A DNA stretch of 64,000 nt from Microvirga lotononidis (lineage in GTDB: Bacteria > Pseudomonadota > Alphaproteobacteria > Rhizobiales > Beijerinckiaceae): the NCBI RefSeq assembly GCF_034627025.1, contig NZ_CP141048.1:4540001-4604000 (forward strand), read 5' to 3'. Within the stretch, counting starts at the first letter, position 1, and every line of letters begins with the position of its first letter. The notes under the pieces were generated by a model. The model did not search any database. It saw only the letters and a program-made list of their open reading frames with translations, and was not told the origin of the DNA. Made by a program: the position numbers and the translations under genes. Below, one piece after another: positions 9,010 through 18,818 of the stretch.

Positions 9010-10383
9010 ATGATCACCCGCCGCGCCGCCGCTGCAGGCCTCGCCACAACGCTGATCGGACTGAGTGGGCGAGCAGGAGCCCAAACCTCCTCGTCCTCTC
9101 CCATTGTGGAGGGTTTGAAGGGCAATGGGTTGAGCTGGACGGTCACCGCCAAACCCCGCTCAAGGCGCCTGTTCCCTGGCGCAGGCGCGGACGCCGGTGT
9201 CTGGACCCTCAACGATGAACTGGCATCGGTTTTCAGGATGAAGCACGGGGCGGATGTGCGGCTATCGCTCCAGAATGAGACACCCCAACCCTTATCGCTG
9301 CATTTCCACGGGGTTCGTGGACCGAACGACATAGATGGCGTCGGCGGCCTCACTCAGAAACCCATCGCTCCTGGTGAGAGCTCGAACTATACCTTCACCC
9401 CTCCCGACGCCGGGACCTTCCTGATCCGCCCCTGCATCCTGGGCGGCAGCGCCGAGCCCTTGGAACGTGGCCTGTCGGCGCTTCTCGTCGTCGAGGAGCA
9501 CGAGCCTCCACAGGTGGATCGGGATCTCGCCCTGCTCGTCGACGACTGGCGCCTGAACGATGACGGGTCCCTTGCCCCCTTCGAGAAGCCGTCGGACACC
9601 GCCCCTGCCGGGCGGCTCGGAAGCTGGCTCAGCGTGAACGGCAAGGCGACGCCTCAGCGGGTCGAGGCGCCGCCAGGCGGGCGCCTTCGCCTGCGGCTCG
9701 CCAATGCCTGCAATGCCCGGATCCTGCGCCTGCGCTTCGACGGCATGAGGGCCTATGTGATCGCCATCGACGGGCAGCCGAGCAGCACCTTCGAACCCCT
9801 CAAGGCCTCCCTTCCCTTCGCACCCGGGAGCCGCTACGACCTCCTGGTCGACCTGGCCCCGGAACCCGGCGCTTCTGGCGCCGTGATGGCCCTGATCGGC
9901 GACGGGATGCCCCTCGTCGAGATCGTGACCGCGGGAGAGAAGCAGCCGGAACTTCCGGCGATCGCACCGCTCCTGGCCAATCCGAAGCTCCCGGAAGCCA
10001 TCAAGCTCCAGAGTGCCAGCCGGAAAGACGTGGTGATCAAGGGCGACCCGAAGGCCCCCAACGTTCCCTGGTCCCTCAACGGAGCGTCGGGCACCTCATC
10101 CGGACCGCCCCTGGTCAAGGTGAAGCGCGGCACGCCGGTCGTGCTGGCTCTCAGGAACGAGACCGGGTTCGTCCAGCCCATGCACCTGCACGGCCATTCC
10201 TTTCGGCTGCTGCATCCCCTTGACGACGGATGGGAGCCGTACTGGCTGGATACCGTCCAAGTACCGGAAAACAAGACGATCCGGATCGCCTTCGTGGCCG
10301 ACAATCCGGGCAGATGGCTCCTCGCCTCCACCGTGATGGAGCGGTTCGACGCCGGCATGTGGACCTGGATCGAGGTTACCTGA
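9010..10383 (+). CDS. multicopper-oxidase-fold exported protein, copper sites largely lost
   Basis: This 457-residue protein has a Tat-type signal (MITRRAAAAGLATTLIGLSG...AGA) and three cupredoxin-like segments of a multicopper oxidase. The first ligand motif is kept (HFHG, His98 and His100). The second, normally HxH, reads RPC (Arg140, Cys142). The third keeps HLHGH (His392, His394) but has Gln389 where the type-1 histidine should be. The fourth, normally HCHxxxH, reads ASTVMER (Ala439-Ser440-Thr441). The type-1 centre is therefore missing and the trinuclear centre is half gone. By analogy with FtsP/SufI it may be a non-enzymatic periplasmic protein, but that is inference. It overlaps the convergent nnr gene by eight bases. 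Confidence 0.85.
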   Translation: MITRRAAAAGLATTLIGLSGRAGAQTSSSSPIVEGLKGNGLSWTVTAKPRSRRLFPGAGADAGVWTLNDELASVFRMKHGADVRLSLQNETPQPLSLHFHGVRGPNDIDGVGGLTQKPIAPGESSNYTFTPPDAGTFLIRPCILGGSAEPLERGLSALLVVEEHEPPQVDRDLALLVDDWRLNDDGSLAPFEKPSDTAPAGRLGSWLSVNGKATPQRVEAPPGGRLRLRLANACNARILRLRFDGMRAYVIAIDGQPSSTFEPLKASLPFAPGSRYDLLVDLAPEPGASGAVMALIGDGMPLVEIVTAGEKQPELPAIAPLLANPKLPEAIKLQSASRKDVVIKGDPKAPNVPWSLNGASGTSSGPPLVKVKRGTPVVLALRNETGFVQPMHLHGHSFRLLHPLDDGWEPYWLDTVQVPENKTIRIAFVADNPGRWLLASTVMERFDAGMWTWIEVT

Positions 10384-11863
10384 GCAGGCCCCGCAGGACG
10401 CCGGGAACCAGTTCCGCCAAGTCTTCCGAGATCAGACCCGGGCCGAAGCTCGCTCCGGCCTCGCCGTGGATCCAGGCGCCTGCGCAGGCCGCCTCGAAGG
10501 CTGGCACATCCTGCGCCATGAGGCCTGCGATGAGGCCGCAGAGCGTGTCGCCCGAACCGGCAGTTGCCAGGTAGGGCGTCCCATTTGCGTTGATAGCCGC
10601 CCTGCCGTCTGGAGCGGCAATGACGGTGTCAGCCCCCTTCAGCAGGACCACGGCCCCCGAATAGGCGGCGGCCCGGCGGGCGCGTTCGATTTTCGATTCC
10701 GGGTCGAGAATGTCCGGGTGCCCCTTGAACAGCCGGGCGAATTCGCCGTCATGGGGGGTGAGCACCGTCGGGGCGTGGCGGAACGCCCCGTGAAGCTCCG
10801 AAGCCAGCCCCTCGAAGGAGGTCAGGGCATCCGCGTCCAGGACGAGATTGCGCCGCGCCTGGACGGCGACGGCCACCATGGCGCGGGTGCCGGCATGGAC
10901 GCCGAGCGCCGGCCCCAGGACGACAGCGTTGAAGCGAGCATCCTGAAGGATCGCATGCAGACCCTCGGGACCGTCGCAGCCTTTGAGCATGATGGCCGTG
11001 AGGTGGGCGGCATTGACCCCGAGTGCTTCCGGCGGGGATGCGACCGTGACGAGCCCCGAGCCGATCCTGAGAGCCGCCCGGGCGGCGAGCCGCGCCGCGC
11101 CCGTGCGTGTCGCGCCCCCGGAGGCGACGAGGGTGTGGCCACGCTCGTATTTATGGGACGAGAGGCCAGGCCGCGGCAGGGACGCGAGCCACAGGGCCGG
11201 GTCGTTGCCGAAGAGGCTGCCGCCCTTGGCCGCGAGGATGTCCCGTCCGATCCCGATATCCGCCACCTCGACAAGCCCCGCATGGGCCCGCCCCGGCATC
11301 AGGAGATGGCAGGGCTTTCGGGCCGCGAAGGTCACGGTGCGGACCGCCTTGACCGCGATGCCGCGCACCGCCCCTGTCCCGCCGTCGATGCCGGAAGGCA
11401 GATCCACGGCCAGGATCGGCCTGCCGGATCCGTTCATGCGATCGACCGCATGCCGGGTGGCGCCATCGAGATCGCGGGACAGGCCGGTTCCGAAGAGGGC
11501 GTCGACGATCAGGTCCGCCTCCTGCAGGGGCAGTTCCTCGATCGGCACGACCGCTCCCGTCCAGTCCCGCGCCGCTTCCGCTGCGTCGCCCGTCAGGCGG
11601 TCGAGGGAACCCAGAAGGCCGAGGCTCACCCGGTAGCCCCGCCCGGCCAGGATCGTCGCCGCTACGAAGCCGTCGCCGCCATTCTGCCCGGGCCCGGAGA
11701 CGACCGCGATCCTGCTGCCCGGAGAGGCTAATTTTTCGGCAGAATCGGCAACCGCGCGCCCTGCCCGCCTCATGAGCTCGATGCCCGGAATGCCCCTCGC
11801 CATGGCTTCCAGGTCGGCTTGCTTCATTTCGGACGGGGTCAGGACGAGTTCAGGGGCTGTCAT
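10376..11863 (-). CDS. nnr: bifunctional NAD(P)H-hydrate epimerase/dehydratase Nnr
   Basis: This 495-residue enzyme repairs NADHX and NADPHX, the hydrated forms of NAD(P)H. The N-terminal YjeF-N epimerase domain includes GPGQNGGDGFVAA and the catalytic aspartate region LIVDALFGTGL. The C-terminal ADP-dependent dehydratase domain has GLVTVASPPEAL, LTPHDGEFARLF and the nucleotide-binding ATAGSGDTLCGLIAG. Both halves are complete. I chose the ATG at 11863 (MTAPELVLTPSEM) as the family-like start; an open extension to 11917 has no ribosome site. It is divergent from glnB. Its last codons overlap the convergent oxidase-like gene. Confidence 0.93.
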   Translation of the reverse strand: MTAPELVLTPSEMKQADLEAMARGIPGIELMRRAGRAVADSAEKLASPGSRIAVVSGPGQNGGDGFVAATILAGRGYRVSLGLLGSLDRLTGDAAEAARDWTGAVVPIEELPLQEADLIVDALFGTGLSRDLDGATRHAVDRMNGSGRPILAVDLPSGIDGGTGAVRGIAVKAVRTVTFAARKPCHLLMPGRAHAGLVEVADIGIGRDILAAKGGSLFGNDPALWLASLPRPGLSSHKYERGHTLVASGGATRTGAARLAARAALRIGSGLVTVASPPEALGVNAAHLTAIMLKGCDGPEGLHAILQDARFNAVVLGPALGVHAGTRAMVAVAVQARRNLVLDADALTSFEGLASELHGAFRHAPTVLTPHDGEFARLFKGHPDILDPESKIERARRAAAYSGAVVLLKGADTVIAAPDGRAAINANGTPYLATAGSGDTLCGLIAGLMAQDVPAFEAACAGAWIHGEAGASFGPGLISEDLAELVPGVLRGLLR

Positions 11864-11876
11864 GGGAGCAAAATGA

Positions 11877-12380
<504 letters not shown>

Positions 12381-12449
12381 GCTCGCTTTCCCAAGCCAAG
12401 GCCTTAGGGCCGAGGACTATCTCTAAGGGCAGAAGAGGACCAGACGATC

Positions 12450-13859
12450 ATGCAGACCGCCAAGGATGTGCTCAAGGCGATCAAAGATAACGACGTCCAA
12501 TACGTCGACTTCCGTTTCACCGACCCGCGCGGCAAGTGGCAGCATGTGACCTTCGACGTCTCGATGGTCGACGAGGACATGTTCGCCGACGGCATCATGT
12601 TCGACGGTTCGTCCATCGCCGGCTGGAAGGCGATCAACGAGTCCGACATGACCCTCATGCCCGACCCGACGACCGCCCAGATGGATCCGTTCTTCTCGGC
12701 CTCCACCCTGGTCATCAACTGCGACATTCTCGAGCCGGCTACGGGCGAGCCCTATAACCGCGATCCGCGCGGCATCGCCAAGAAGGCCGAGGCCTATCTC
12801 CAGTCCACGGGCATCGCCGACACGGTCTATGTCGGTCCCGAGGCCGAGTTCTTCGTGTTCGACGACGTGAAGTTCATGGCCGATCCCTACAACACCGGCT
12901 TCAAGCTCGACTCCTCCGAGCTCCCGATCAACGGCGACACGCCGTACGAAGGCGGCAACCTCGGCCACCGCATTCCGGTCAAGGGCGGCTACTTCCCGGT
13001 TCCGCCGCTGGATTCCGCTCAGGACATGCGCGGCGAAATGCTGGCCGCCATGAAGGCCATGGGCGTCACGGTCGAAAAGCACCACCACGAGGTCGCCTCC
13101 GCCCAGCACGAGCTCGGCACGAAGTTCAACACCCTCGTGCGCACCGCCGACGAGATGCAGATCTACAAGTACTGCATCCACAACGTCGCTCAGTCCTACG
13201 GCAAGACGGCCACCTTCATGCCGAAGCCGGTCTACGGCGACAACGGCTCGGGCATGCACGTGCACCAGTCCCTGTGGAAGGGCGGCAAGCCCCTCTTCGC
13301 CGGCAACAAGTATGCCGACCTCAGCCAGGAATGCCTGTGGTACATCGGCGGCATCATCAAGCATGCCAAGGCCCTGAACGCCTTCACCAACCCGTCGACG
13401 AACTCCTACAAGCGTCTCGTCCCAGGGTACGAGGCTCCGGTCCTGCTGGCCTACTCGGCCCGTAACCGTTCGGCCTCCTGCCGTATTCCGTGGACGACCT
13501 CGCCGAAGGCCAAGCGCGTCGAGGTTCGCTTCCCCGATCCGACCGCCAATCCGTACCTCGCCTTCGCGGCGCTGATGATGGCCGGTCTCGACGGCATCCT
13601 GAACAAGATCGATCCCGGCCAGGCGATGGACAAGGATCTCTACGATCTGCCTCCGCGCGAGCTGAAGAAGATCCCGACGGTCTGCGGCAGCTTGCGCGAA
13701 GCCCTCGCCAGCCTCGATAAGGACCGCGCGTTCCTCAAGGCCGGCGGCGTCTTCAGCGACGACTTCATCGACAGCTACATCGAGCTGAAGATGACGGAGG
13801 TCGCTCGCTTCGAAATGACCCCGCATCCGGTCGAGTTCCAGATGTACTACTCCGTCTAA
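12450..13859 (+). CDS. glnA: glutamine synthetase, type I
   Basis: Glutamine synthetase (469 residues) makes glutamine from glutamate and ammonia as a dodecamer in the cytosol. Visible motifs are [13 protein letters not shown] near residue 50, the metal-binding [40 protein letters not shown] (ATP and glutamate binding) and [13 protein letters not shown]. Tyr398 in [11 protein letters not shown] is the site adenylylated by GlnE, so activity is under covalent control linked to the PII protein upstream. Length and both beta-grasp and catalytic domains are normal. It ends at a strong terminator. Confidence 0.98.
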   Translation: MQTAKDVLKAIKDNDVQYVDFRFTDPRGKWQHVTFDVSMVDEDMFADGIMFDGSSIAGWKAINESDMTLMPDPTTAQMDPFFSASTLVINCDILEPATGEPYNRDPRGIAKKAEAYLQSTGIADTVYVGPEAEFFVFDDVKFMADPYNTGFKLDSSELPINGDTPYEGGNLGHRIPVKGGYFPVPPLDSAQDMRGEMLAAMKAMGVTVEKHHHEVASAQHELGTKFNTLVRTADEMQIYKYCIHNVAQSYGKTATFMPKPVYGDNGSGMHVHQSLWKGGKPLFAGNKYADLSQECLWYIGGIIKHAKALNAFTNPSTNSYKRLVPGYEAPVLLAYSARNRSASCRIPWTTSPKAKRVEVRFPDPTANPYLAFAALMMAGLDGILNKIDPGQAMDKDLYDLPPRELKKIPTVCGSLREALASLDKDRAFLKAGGVFSDDFIDSYIELKMTEVARFEMTPHPVEFQMYYSV

Positions 13860-13904
13860 TCGGACGCAGTTTCCTCCCGGCTGCGGAACCGCAGCCTCCC
13901 TTCA

Positions 13905-13934
13905 CCGGGGCTCTTCTCGAGCCCCGGTTTTTTT
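13905..13934 (+). terminator. intrinsic terminator of glnBA
   Basis: A 9-bp stem (CCGGGGCTC/GAGCCCCGG) with loop TTCTC is followed by seven T residues, 45 bases past the glnA stop. Confidence 0.92.
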
Positions 13935-14039
13935 ATCGCCTACCTCCGGAGAGGAATCGCGAGGCCCGGACTTTCGCGTAACATCAGGCCGCTGGTCCGG
14001 CCGGACGAGCTCCAGGACCATGCTGCGATGGAGGCGCCG

Positions 14040-14492
14040 ATGTATCCGGGCATGATTGCCCTGACGATGATCGTCCTGCCATTGCTGTCGATCGGCACCG
14101 AATATGCCCTCGCACCCGATGAGGATCCGGTGTTCCTGATCGGGAAATGGTTCGTGTTCTGGGCCGTGGGCGTGCGGCTCCTGCTCGCCGGGCTGCGTCA
14201 GATCTTCGATCCGGCCTTTACGGCCGCTACGATTTTCAAGATCGAGGATCCGGATGCGCGCAAGGTCGTCGTGGAACTCGGCTTCGGCAATGTCGCGATA
14301 GCGTCGCTCGCGCTTCTCTCGGTGCATTGGGCCGATTGGGTAACGCCCGCGGCCCTCGTGGGCGCCGTCTTCTATGGCCTCGCGGGATTGCAACACCTGC
14401 GCAACCGCCAGCGGACCGGCACGGAGAACATCGCCATGGCGTCCGACCTGTGGATCGCAGCCATCGCAATCTTCTATCTGACCGCCGCGTGA
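14040..14492 (+). CDS. small integral membrane protein, unknown function
   Basis: This 150-residue protein has four predicted membrane segments: MIALTMIVLPLLSIG, WFVFWAVGVRLLLAG, VAIASLALLSVHWADWVTPAALVGAVFYG and the C-terminal LWIAAIAIFYLTA. Short loops contain VELGFGN and GLQHLRN. It resembles small uncharacterised membrane proteins in which a GF(A/G)N motif starts the third segment, but I cannot name the family with certainty. The ATG at 14040 has GGAGG five bases upstream and is preferred over the ATG at 14028. It is monocistronic between glnA and a convergent VOC gene. Confidence 0.7.
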   Translation: MYPGMIALTMIVLPLLSIGTEYALAPDEDPVFLIGKWFVFWAVGVRLLLAGLRQIFDPAFTAATIFKIEDPDARKVVVELGFGNVAIASLALLSVHWADWVTPAALVGAVFYGLAGLQHLRNRQRTGTENIAMASDLWIAAIAIFYLTAA

Positions 14493-14635
14493 CTCGAACG
14501 ACGAGCTGCCTCGGCGTTCAAGCGAAGTGCTTCGTGCCCAACGTTTCACTCCCGAGTTGAACGAACGATTTCGTCGATCCATTCACGGCCGATGGGTAGA
14601 AAACGTGCGGTCCAGCCGTTCCCGCCTGGCGCTCG

Positions 14636-14986
14636 TCAGCGATGCGCCAGGATATTGACCAAGCGTCCGACCGGATCACGGACGTAGAAGCGGGTCACGC
14701 CCCACGGCTCGGATGCCGGACCATATTCGATCGCAAATCCGGCCGCCTGCATTCTCTGATGAACGTCCGAGAGGTCATCGACTTCGATGGAGATGTCAGG
14801 CACGGCCGTTCCCGATCCGCCTTCGGTCATCACGCTGATCTGTGGTGTCATGCTGCCGTCGGCGGTGAAGGTCATGATCCACCCCATATCCATGGCAACA
14901 TCCATTCCAAGCACGTCGCCATAGAAGAGTTTCGCGGCATCGACCCGGTCGGCCGCCACATTCGCAACAATCCGCCTCACCGCCAT
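14636..14986 (-). CDS. VOC (glyoxalase/bleomycin resistance) family protein
   Basis: This 116-residue protein has the two beta-alpha-beta-beta-beta modules of the vicinal oxygen chelate fold: DAAKLFYGDVLGMDVAMDMGWIMTF, then PDISIEVDDLSDVHQRM and ending FYVRDPVGRLVNILAHR. Members include dioxygenases, glyoxalase I and resistance proteins, and the substrate cannot be told from sequence. The ATG at 14986 has GGAGG six bases upstream. Ten extra codons to 15016 lack a site. It lies downstream of the OMP gene on the same strand but behind that gene's terminator. Confidence 0.85.
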   Translation of the reverse strand: MAVRRIVANVAADRVDAAKLFYGDVLGMDVAMDMGWIMTFTADGSMTPQISVMTEGGSGTAVPDISIEVDDLSDVHQRMQAAGFAIEYGPASEPWGVTRFYVRDPVGRLVNILAHR

Positions 14987-15012
14987 GGATCGCCTCCTCG
15001 ATAAGTCCGAAA

Positions 15013-15046
15013 ACAAAAAAGGCCCGGTGTTGCCACCGGGCCTTTT
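15013..15046 (-). terminator. intrinsic terminator of the OMP gene
   Basis: A perfect stem (AAAAGGCCCGGTG/CACCGGGCCTTTT) with loop TTGC is followed on the minus strand by TTTTTTG. It lies 22 bases past the stop of the outer membrane protein gene. Confidence 0.92.
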
Positions 15047-15067
15047 CGATCGCCGAAGCGATGGATC

Positions 15068-15718
15068 TTAGTAGGTGCCGAAGCGGTAGTTCAGACCAGC
15101 ACGAACCACGCCGAAGTCGGAGTCGCCACCGCGGTAGTTGATGCCACCGAAGTTGAAGTCGTCGTCCTGCAGGTTCACGTACAGACCTTCGACCTTCAGG
15201 CTGAGGTTGTTGGTGACTGCGTACTCGACGCCGCCGCCGACGGTCCAGCCGGTGCGGTTGTCAGCGAAAGCGAAACCGCCGGTTGCGTAGACAAGGGCGC
15301 GATCGAAGGCCACACCAGCGCGAGCACGAACCGTGCCGAACCAGTCGCTGTTGTCGTAGGAGACGACCGTGCCGGGAGCGACGATGTAGGTCGCGCCGCC
15401 GAGGTCGGCGTACTGGATGTCGCCTTCGATACCGACAACGAACGAACCGATCTGGTAGTTGTAGCCGATCTGGGCGCCGCCGATGAAGCCGCCGTCGTCT
15501 TCGCTGTCAGCACGAACCACGGCACCGTTCGGGAGCGTGACGTCGAAGCTGTCAGCCCAGCCGTAGCCGGCGTTCACACCGACGTAGAAGCCGGTCCAGG
15601 TGAAGACCGGAACGGCAGCGATGACCGGAGCCGGAGCGCGGCGGGACGGAAGGTCAGCAGCCAGAGCGCCGGAGGCGAGGCCGAGGAGGGCAACCGAGGA
15701 GAGGAGGATCTTTTTCAT
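15068..15718 (-). CDS. outer membrane beta-barrel protein (Omp25/31-like porin family)
   Basis: This 216-residue protein has a clear Sec signal (MKKILLSSVALLGLASGALA, cleavage before ADLPSRR). It then has the Omp25/31 hallmark WTGFYVGVNAGYGWAD and repeated amphipathic beta strands such as GGFIGGAQIGYNYQIGSFVVGIEGDIQYADL. The C-terminus VRAGLNYRFGTY is a typical last strand for barrel insertion. Such proteins are major surface components in Hyphomicrobiales. The strong terminator and use of frequent codons suggest high expression. The 310 bases upstream (15719-16028) hold its promoter region, and I see no other gene there. Confidence 0.93.
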   Translation of the reverse strand: MKKILLSSVALLGLASGALAADLPSRRAPAPVIAAVPVFTWTGFYVGVNAGYGWADSFDVTLPNGAVVRADSEDDGGFIGGAQIGYNYQIGSFVVGIEGDIQYADLGGATYIVAPGTVVSYDNSDWFGTVRARAGVAFDRALVYATGGFAFADNRTGWTVGGGVEYAVTNNLSLKVEGLYVNLQDDDFNFGGINYRGGDSDFGVVRAGLNYRFGTY

Positions 15719-16028
15719 TTGTCTTGGTCCATCTGTTAGAAGGATGTGAGGCGCTTGTAGCTGAGACCTGCCCCAGCGTCTGTCACTTTCCTGCCACAGT
15801 TAAGACAAGAAGCACGGCTTTTCGCATGCGCAACCGAAAGTAGGCGGATCTGACCGCATTGACGACCCGTCCCGGGCCTATGTTCAACCAGGACGGTCCC
15901 TGAAAATATCCCTGTATCGACAGTAACTTACGGAGAACACGGATGATTTTTCAGCCCCTCGGGAGGCTTGGTAACCACTTGTTGACCATGCTCACGAGGA
16001 GTTTCGCAAGCATCTGGCGAATTCGTGG

Positions 16029-16727
16029 TTAACTGCGGCTCAGCCACAATTGCATGGCCTGAATCACCCGGTCGGGCTGCTCGAGAGTCGACATATGACC
16101 GGCGTCCGGCACCACGACCAGGGAGGCCCATTCGATCATCTCGGCCATTTCCCGGGCAATCTCGGGCGGCGTGATCGAATCGCCCTCCCCGACGAGCACC
16201 AGGGTGGGAATTTCGATTCCCGGCAGTGAAGGGCGTGAGTCGGCGCGCGCCATGATGGCCCGTTGCTGGCGGATATAGGCTTCGGCACCTGTTTCCCGCA
16301 TCATTCCGACCAGGGCGTCCTGGAGATCCCTGTCGTTCCGATGATCGGGATGGACGAGGCGGGGCCAGAGCGCCGAATGGATCTCGTCCAGTCGTCCGGC
16401 CTCCGCCAGGGCGATCAGCCGCTCGCGGTCCCGGCTCGCTTCGGGCGTGTCCGGGCGCGCGCTGGTATCGAGCAAGGCAAGCCGCTCCACCCGTTCCGGC
16501 GCCAGCCGCATCACCTCCATGGCGATGTAACCGCCCATGGAGAGGCCCGCGAGTGCGAATGTCCCAGGCACGTCCCGAAGGAGTCGACCGGCCATCGCGG
16601 CAATCGAATCATCCTGGGCGTTGTCCGCCACGACGATGGTGCAGCCCGTGGACAGAGCCGCGATCTGAGGCGCGAAGAGTCGGGCCGTGCAGGCCAATCC
16701 GGGAATCAGAACGAGTGTTTCGACCAT
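16029..16727 (-). CDS. alpha/beta hydrolase
   Basis: This 232-residue alpha/beta-hydrolase has an oxyanion region VLIPGLACTARLF. The nucleophile elbow is GLSMGG (catalytic serine), the acid is in VLVGEGDSITPP and the histidine is in DAGHMSTLEQP. Length and layout fit small esterases or pimeloyl-ester-type hydrolases. The substrate cannot be assigned, and the protein has no signal peptide, so it is probably cytosolic. It is divergent from the helicase gene across a 188-bp gap that holds both promoter regions. Confidence 0.88.
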   Translation of the reverse strand: MVETLVLIPGLACTARLFAPQIAALSTGCTIVVADNAQDDSIAAMAGRLLRDVPGTFALAGLSMGGYIAMEVMRLAPERVERLALLDTSARPDTPEASRDRERLIALAEAGRLDEIHSALWPRLVHPDHRNDRDLQDALVGMMRETGAEAYIRQQRAIMARADSRPSLPGIEIPTLVLVGEGDSITPPEIAREMAEMIEWASLVVVPDAGHMSTLEQPDRVIQAMQLWLSRS

Positions 16728-16915
16728 TCAAACTTTCCTTTGTCGCCTCTCGGCAAGTTTCCCTGGATTGACAAGCTCATAGCTTGTCCTATGGTCCCGC
16801 CACTCCTTAACTTGAGCAAGAACCTCAGGTGAAACCAGTCTCGCGCCTGTTTGTTGCCGTAGAGCGCGGCCGGCACTTAAGAGCGCGCCTAGCCCCTCAA
16901 CGGTAATTAGCATTC

Positions 16916-18424
16916 ATGTCGTTCGCCGAACTCGGACTTAGCGATAAAGTTCAACAGGCCGTAGCAGCCGCCGGATATACGGAGCCGACGCCGATCCAGG
17001 CCCAGGCCATTCCGCACGTGCTCTCCCGCCGCGATGTGCTGGGCATCGCCCAGACCGGCACGGGCAAGACGGCCGCCTTCACCCTTCCGATGCTGACCCT
17101 GCTCGAAACCGGGCGGGCCCGGGCGCGCATGCCGCGCACGCTGATCCTCGAGCCCACGCGCGAGCTGGCCGCCCAGGTCGAAGAGAATTTCGACAAGTAC
17201 GGCGTGAACCACAAGCTGTCCGTCGCCCTGCTGATCGGCGGCGTGTCCTTCGGCGACCAGGACGCGAAGATCACCCGGGGCGTCGACGTTCTGATCGCCA
17301 CCCCGGGCCGCCTGCTCGACCATTTCGAGCGCGGCAAGCTCCTGCTCACCGGCGTCGAGCTGCTCGTGATCGACGAGGCCGACCGGATGCTCGACATGGG
17401 GTTCATCCCGGATATCGAGCGGATCGTGAAGCTGGTGCCGTTCACCCGCCAGACCCTGTTCTTCTCCGCCACCATGCCACCGGAGATCCAGCGCCTTGCC
17501 GACGCCTTCCTTCACAATCCGGTGAAGGTGGAGGTCGCCCGCGCCGCTTCGACGGCTTCGACGATCACCCAGCGCCTCGTGGCGACCGGTCGCGAGGATT
17601 ACGAGAAGCGCGAGACCCTGCGCGAGCTGATCCGGGGCGCCACGGACCTGCAGAATGCCATCGTGTTCTGCAACCGCAAGCGCGACGTGGCGGTTCTCCA
17701 TCGGTCCCTGCAGAAGCACGGCTTCGACGCCGTGGCGCTTCACGGCGACATGGACCAGCACGCCCGCATGGCAGCCCTCGACAGCTTCCGCAGCGGCGAG
17801 ATGCCGATCCTGGTCGCCAGCGACGTGGCGGCCCGCGGCCTGGACATTCCGGCCGTCAGCCATGTGTTCAACTACGACATTCCGCACCACGCGGAGGATT
17901 ACGTCCACCGGATCGGCCGGACGGGCCGCGCCGGACGCAGCGGTCAATCCTTCACGCTGGTGGGTCCGGGCGACGAGAAATCCCTGGCCGCCATCGAGAA
18001 GCTGATCGGCCAGCCGATCGAATGGGAAGGGCCGACGCTCGCCGAGCGCCCGGCCTCGGAAGGTTCCTCGCGCCGTCGCGGCGGCGGACGAGGCGAGGAG
18101 CGCTCGCGCGGCCGCAAGGTCAAGGTCCGCTCGGGAGGTAAGAGCCGCGGTTCCTCCGAGGAGGCGCGGGAGGAGGCCCCCGCCCCGCGCGCGGCCCAGC
18201 CTGCCCGCGAGGAGCACGAGAACCGCCGGCCCCGGCAGGATCGTCATGAGCGCCAAGACCGTCATGAACGCCAAGAGCGCCAAGAGCGCCAAGAGCGCTC
18301 GTCGGATCGGGGCTATCAGGGACGGTCGCGCCGCGACGACGACATGGACGAGAAGGTGATCGGCCTCGGCGATCACGTCCCGGCCTTCCTCATGCGGCCG
18401 GTGACGACGAAGAAGGCTAAGTAG
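16916..18424 (+). CDS. rhlE: DEAD-box RNA helicase, RhlE type
   Basis: This 502-residue ATP-dependent RNA helicase starts at the Q motif (FAELGLSDKVQQAV, PTPIQAQAIP). Motif I is AQTGTGKT, Ia PTRELAAQ, II DEAD (VIDEADRMLDMGF) and III SAT, and motif VI is HRIGRTGRAGR. The conserved core ends near residue 375. The tail (about 375-502) is highly charged, rich in Arg/Gly and then in short RHERQ/ERQ repeats, likely an RNA-binding extension. RhlE-type helicases act in ribosome assembly and RNA decay. The 3' end overlaps the convergent TfoX gene by eight bases. Confidence 0.94.
   Translation: MSFAELGLSDKVQQAVAAAGYTEPTPIQAQAIPHVLSRRDVLGIAQTGTGKTAAFTLPMLTLLETGRARARMPRTLILEPTRELAAQVEENFDKYGVNHKLSVALLIGGVSFGDQDAKITRGVDVLIATPGRLLDHFERGKLLLTGVELLVIDEADRMLDMGFIPDIERIVKLVPFTRQTLFFSATMPPEIQRLADAFLHNPVKVEVARAASTASTITQRLVATGREDYEKRETLRELIRGATDLQNAIVFCNRKRDVAVLHRSLQKHGFDAVALHGDMDQHARMAALDSFRSGEMPILVASDVAARGLDIPAVSHVFNYDIPHHAEDYVHRIGRTGRAGRSGQSFTLVGPGDEKSLAAIEKLIGQPIEWEGPTLAERPASEGSSRRRGGGRGEERSRGRKVKVRSGGKSRGSSEEAREEAPAPRAAQPAREEHENRRPRQDRHERQDRHERQERQERQERSSDRGYQGRSRRDDDMDEKVIGLGDHVPAFLMRPVTTKKAK
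18241..18300 (+). repeat. short in-frame tandem repeat in helicase tail
   Basis: The coding sequence contains CGTCATGAGCGCCAAGAC-type units followed by three copies of the 9-mer GCGCCAAGA, encoding RHERQ-DRHERQ-ERQ-ERQ-ERS. It is a low-complexity charged repeat likely to vary in copy number between strains. Confidence 0.8.
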
Positions 18425-18800
18425 CGGTCTCCTCGGCCGCCTTCCGGGCCTTGCGGGTCCGGCTGCCCTTCCGCACCTGGGCGGACTTCGCCCGCCGGGC
18501 AGCCGCCACGGCCATGGTGGCCAGCTCGGCCGCCTCATCGGGATCGTCGAGGGCGGATTCCGGCATGAGCCAGTAGCCCATGATGCTCCTGCGGCCGTCC
18601 CGGGTCTCATAGGCGAAGGGGCGCGAGCCCCGGTCGCGGAAGAACCCGGCCGTCTCATCGTCGGCCTTGAGATAGACCTCTCCGGAAGCCACGAGGGCGA
18701 ACATCAATTCACCCTGGTAGATCCCCTGCCCGCCGAACATCCGGCGGACATGGACCGGGCCGAGGCTGCGGAAGATGTCGCGAAGGTCCTCGGCGTCCAT
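18417..18800 (-). CDS. TfoX/Sxy N-terminal domain protein
   Basis: This 127-residue protein has the TfoX-N fold: LRDIFRSLGPVHVRRMFGGQGIYQGELMFALVASGEVYLKADDETAGFF, then a YWLMPESALDD segment. The C-terminus is lysine/arginine-rich (KSAQVRKGSRTRKARKAAEE). The founding member regulates competence in gamma-proteobacteria; stand-alone TfoX-N proteins are widespread with no known role, and the C-terminal TfoX domain is absent here. It lies 18 bases downstream of sufA on the same strand, so it may be its co-transcribed neighbour. Confidence 0.88.
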   Translation of the reverse strand: MDAEDLRDIFRSLGPVHVRRMFGGQGIYQGELMFALVASGEVYLKADDETAGFFRDRGSRPFAYETRDGRRSIMGYWLMPESALDDPDEAAELATMAVAAARRAKSAQVRKGSRTRKARKAAEETAT

Positions 18801-18818
18801 GGCGCGCGTTCGCTTACG

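Noticed and set aside
13274..13465. Plus-strand frame inside glnA
   Set aside because: Alternative frame of glutamine synthetase with no independent signal.
16728..16913. Small minus-strand frame between the hydrolase and helicase genes
   Set aside because: No ribosome site, no family resemblance; the region is better read as a divergent promoter region.
18241..18300. CRISPR-like short repeats
   Set aside because: The repeats are 9-mers without spacers, in frame within a helicase tail; they encode a charged low-complexity segment.
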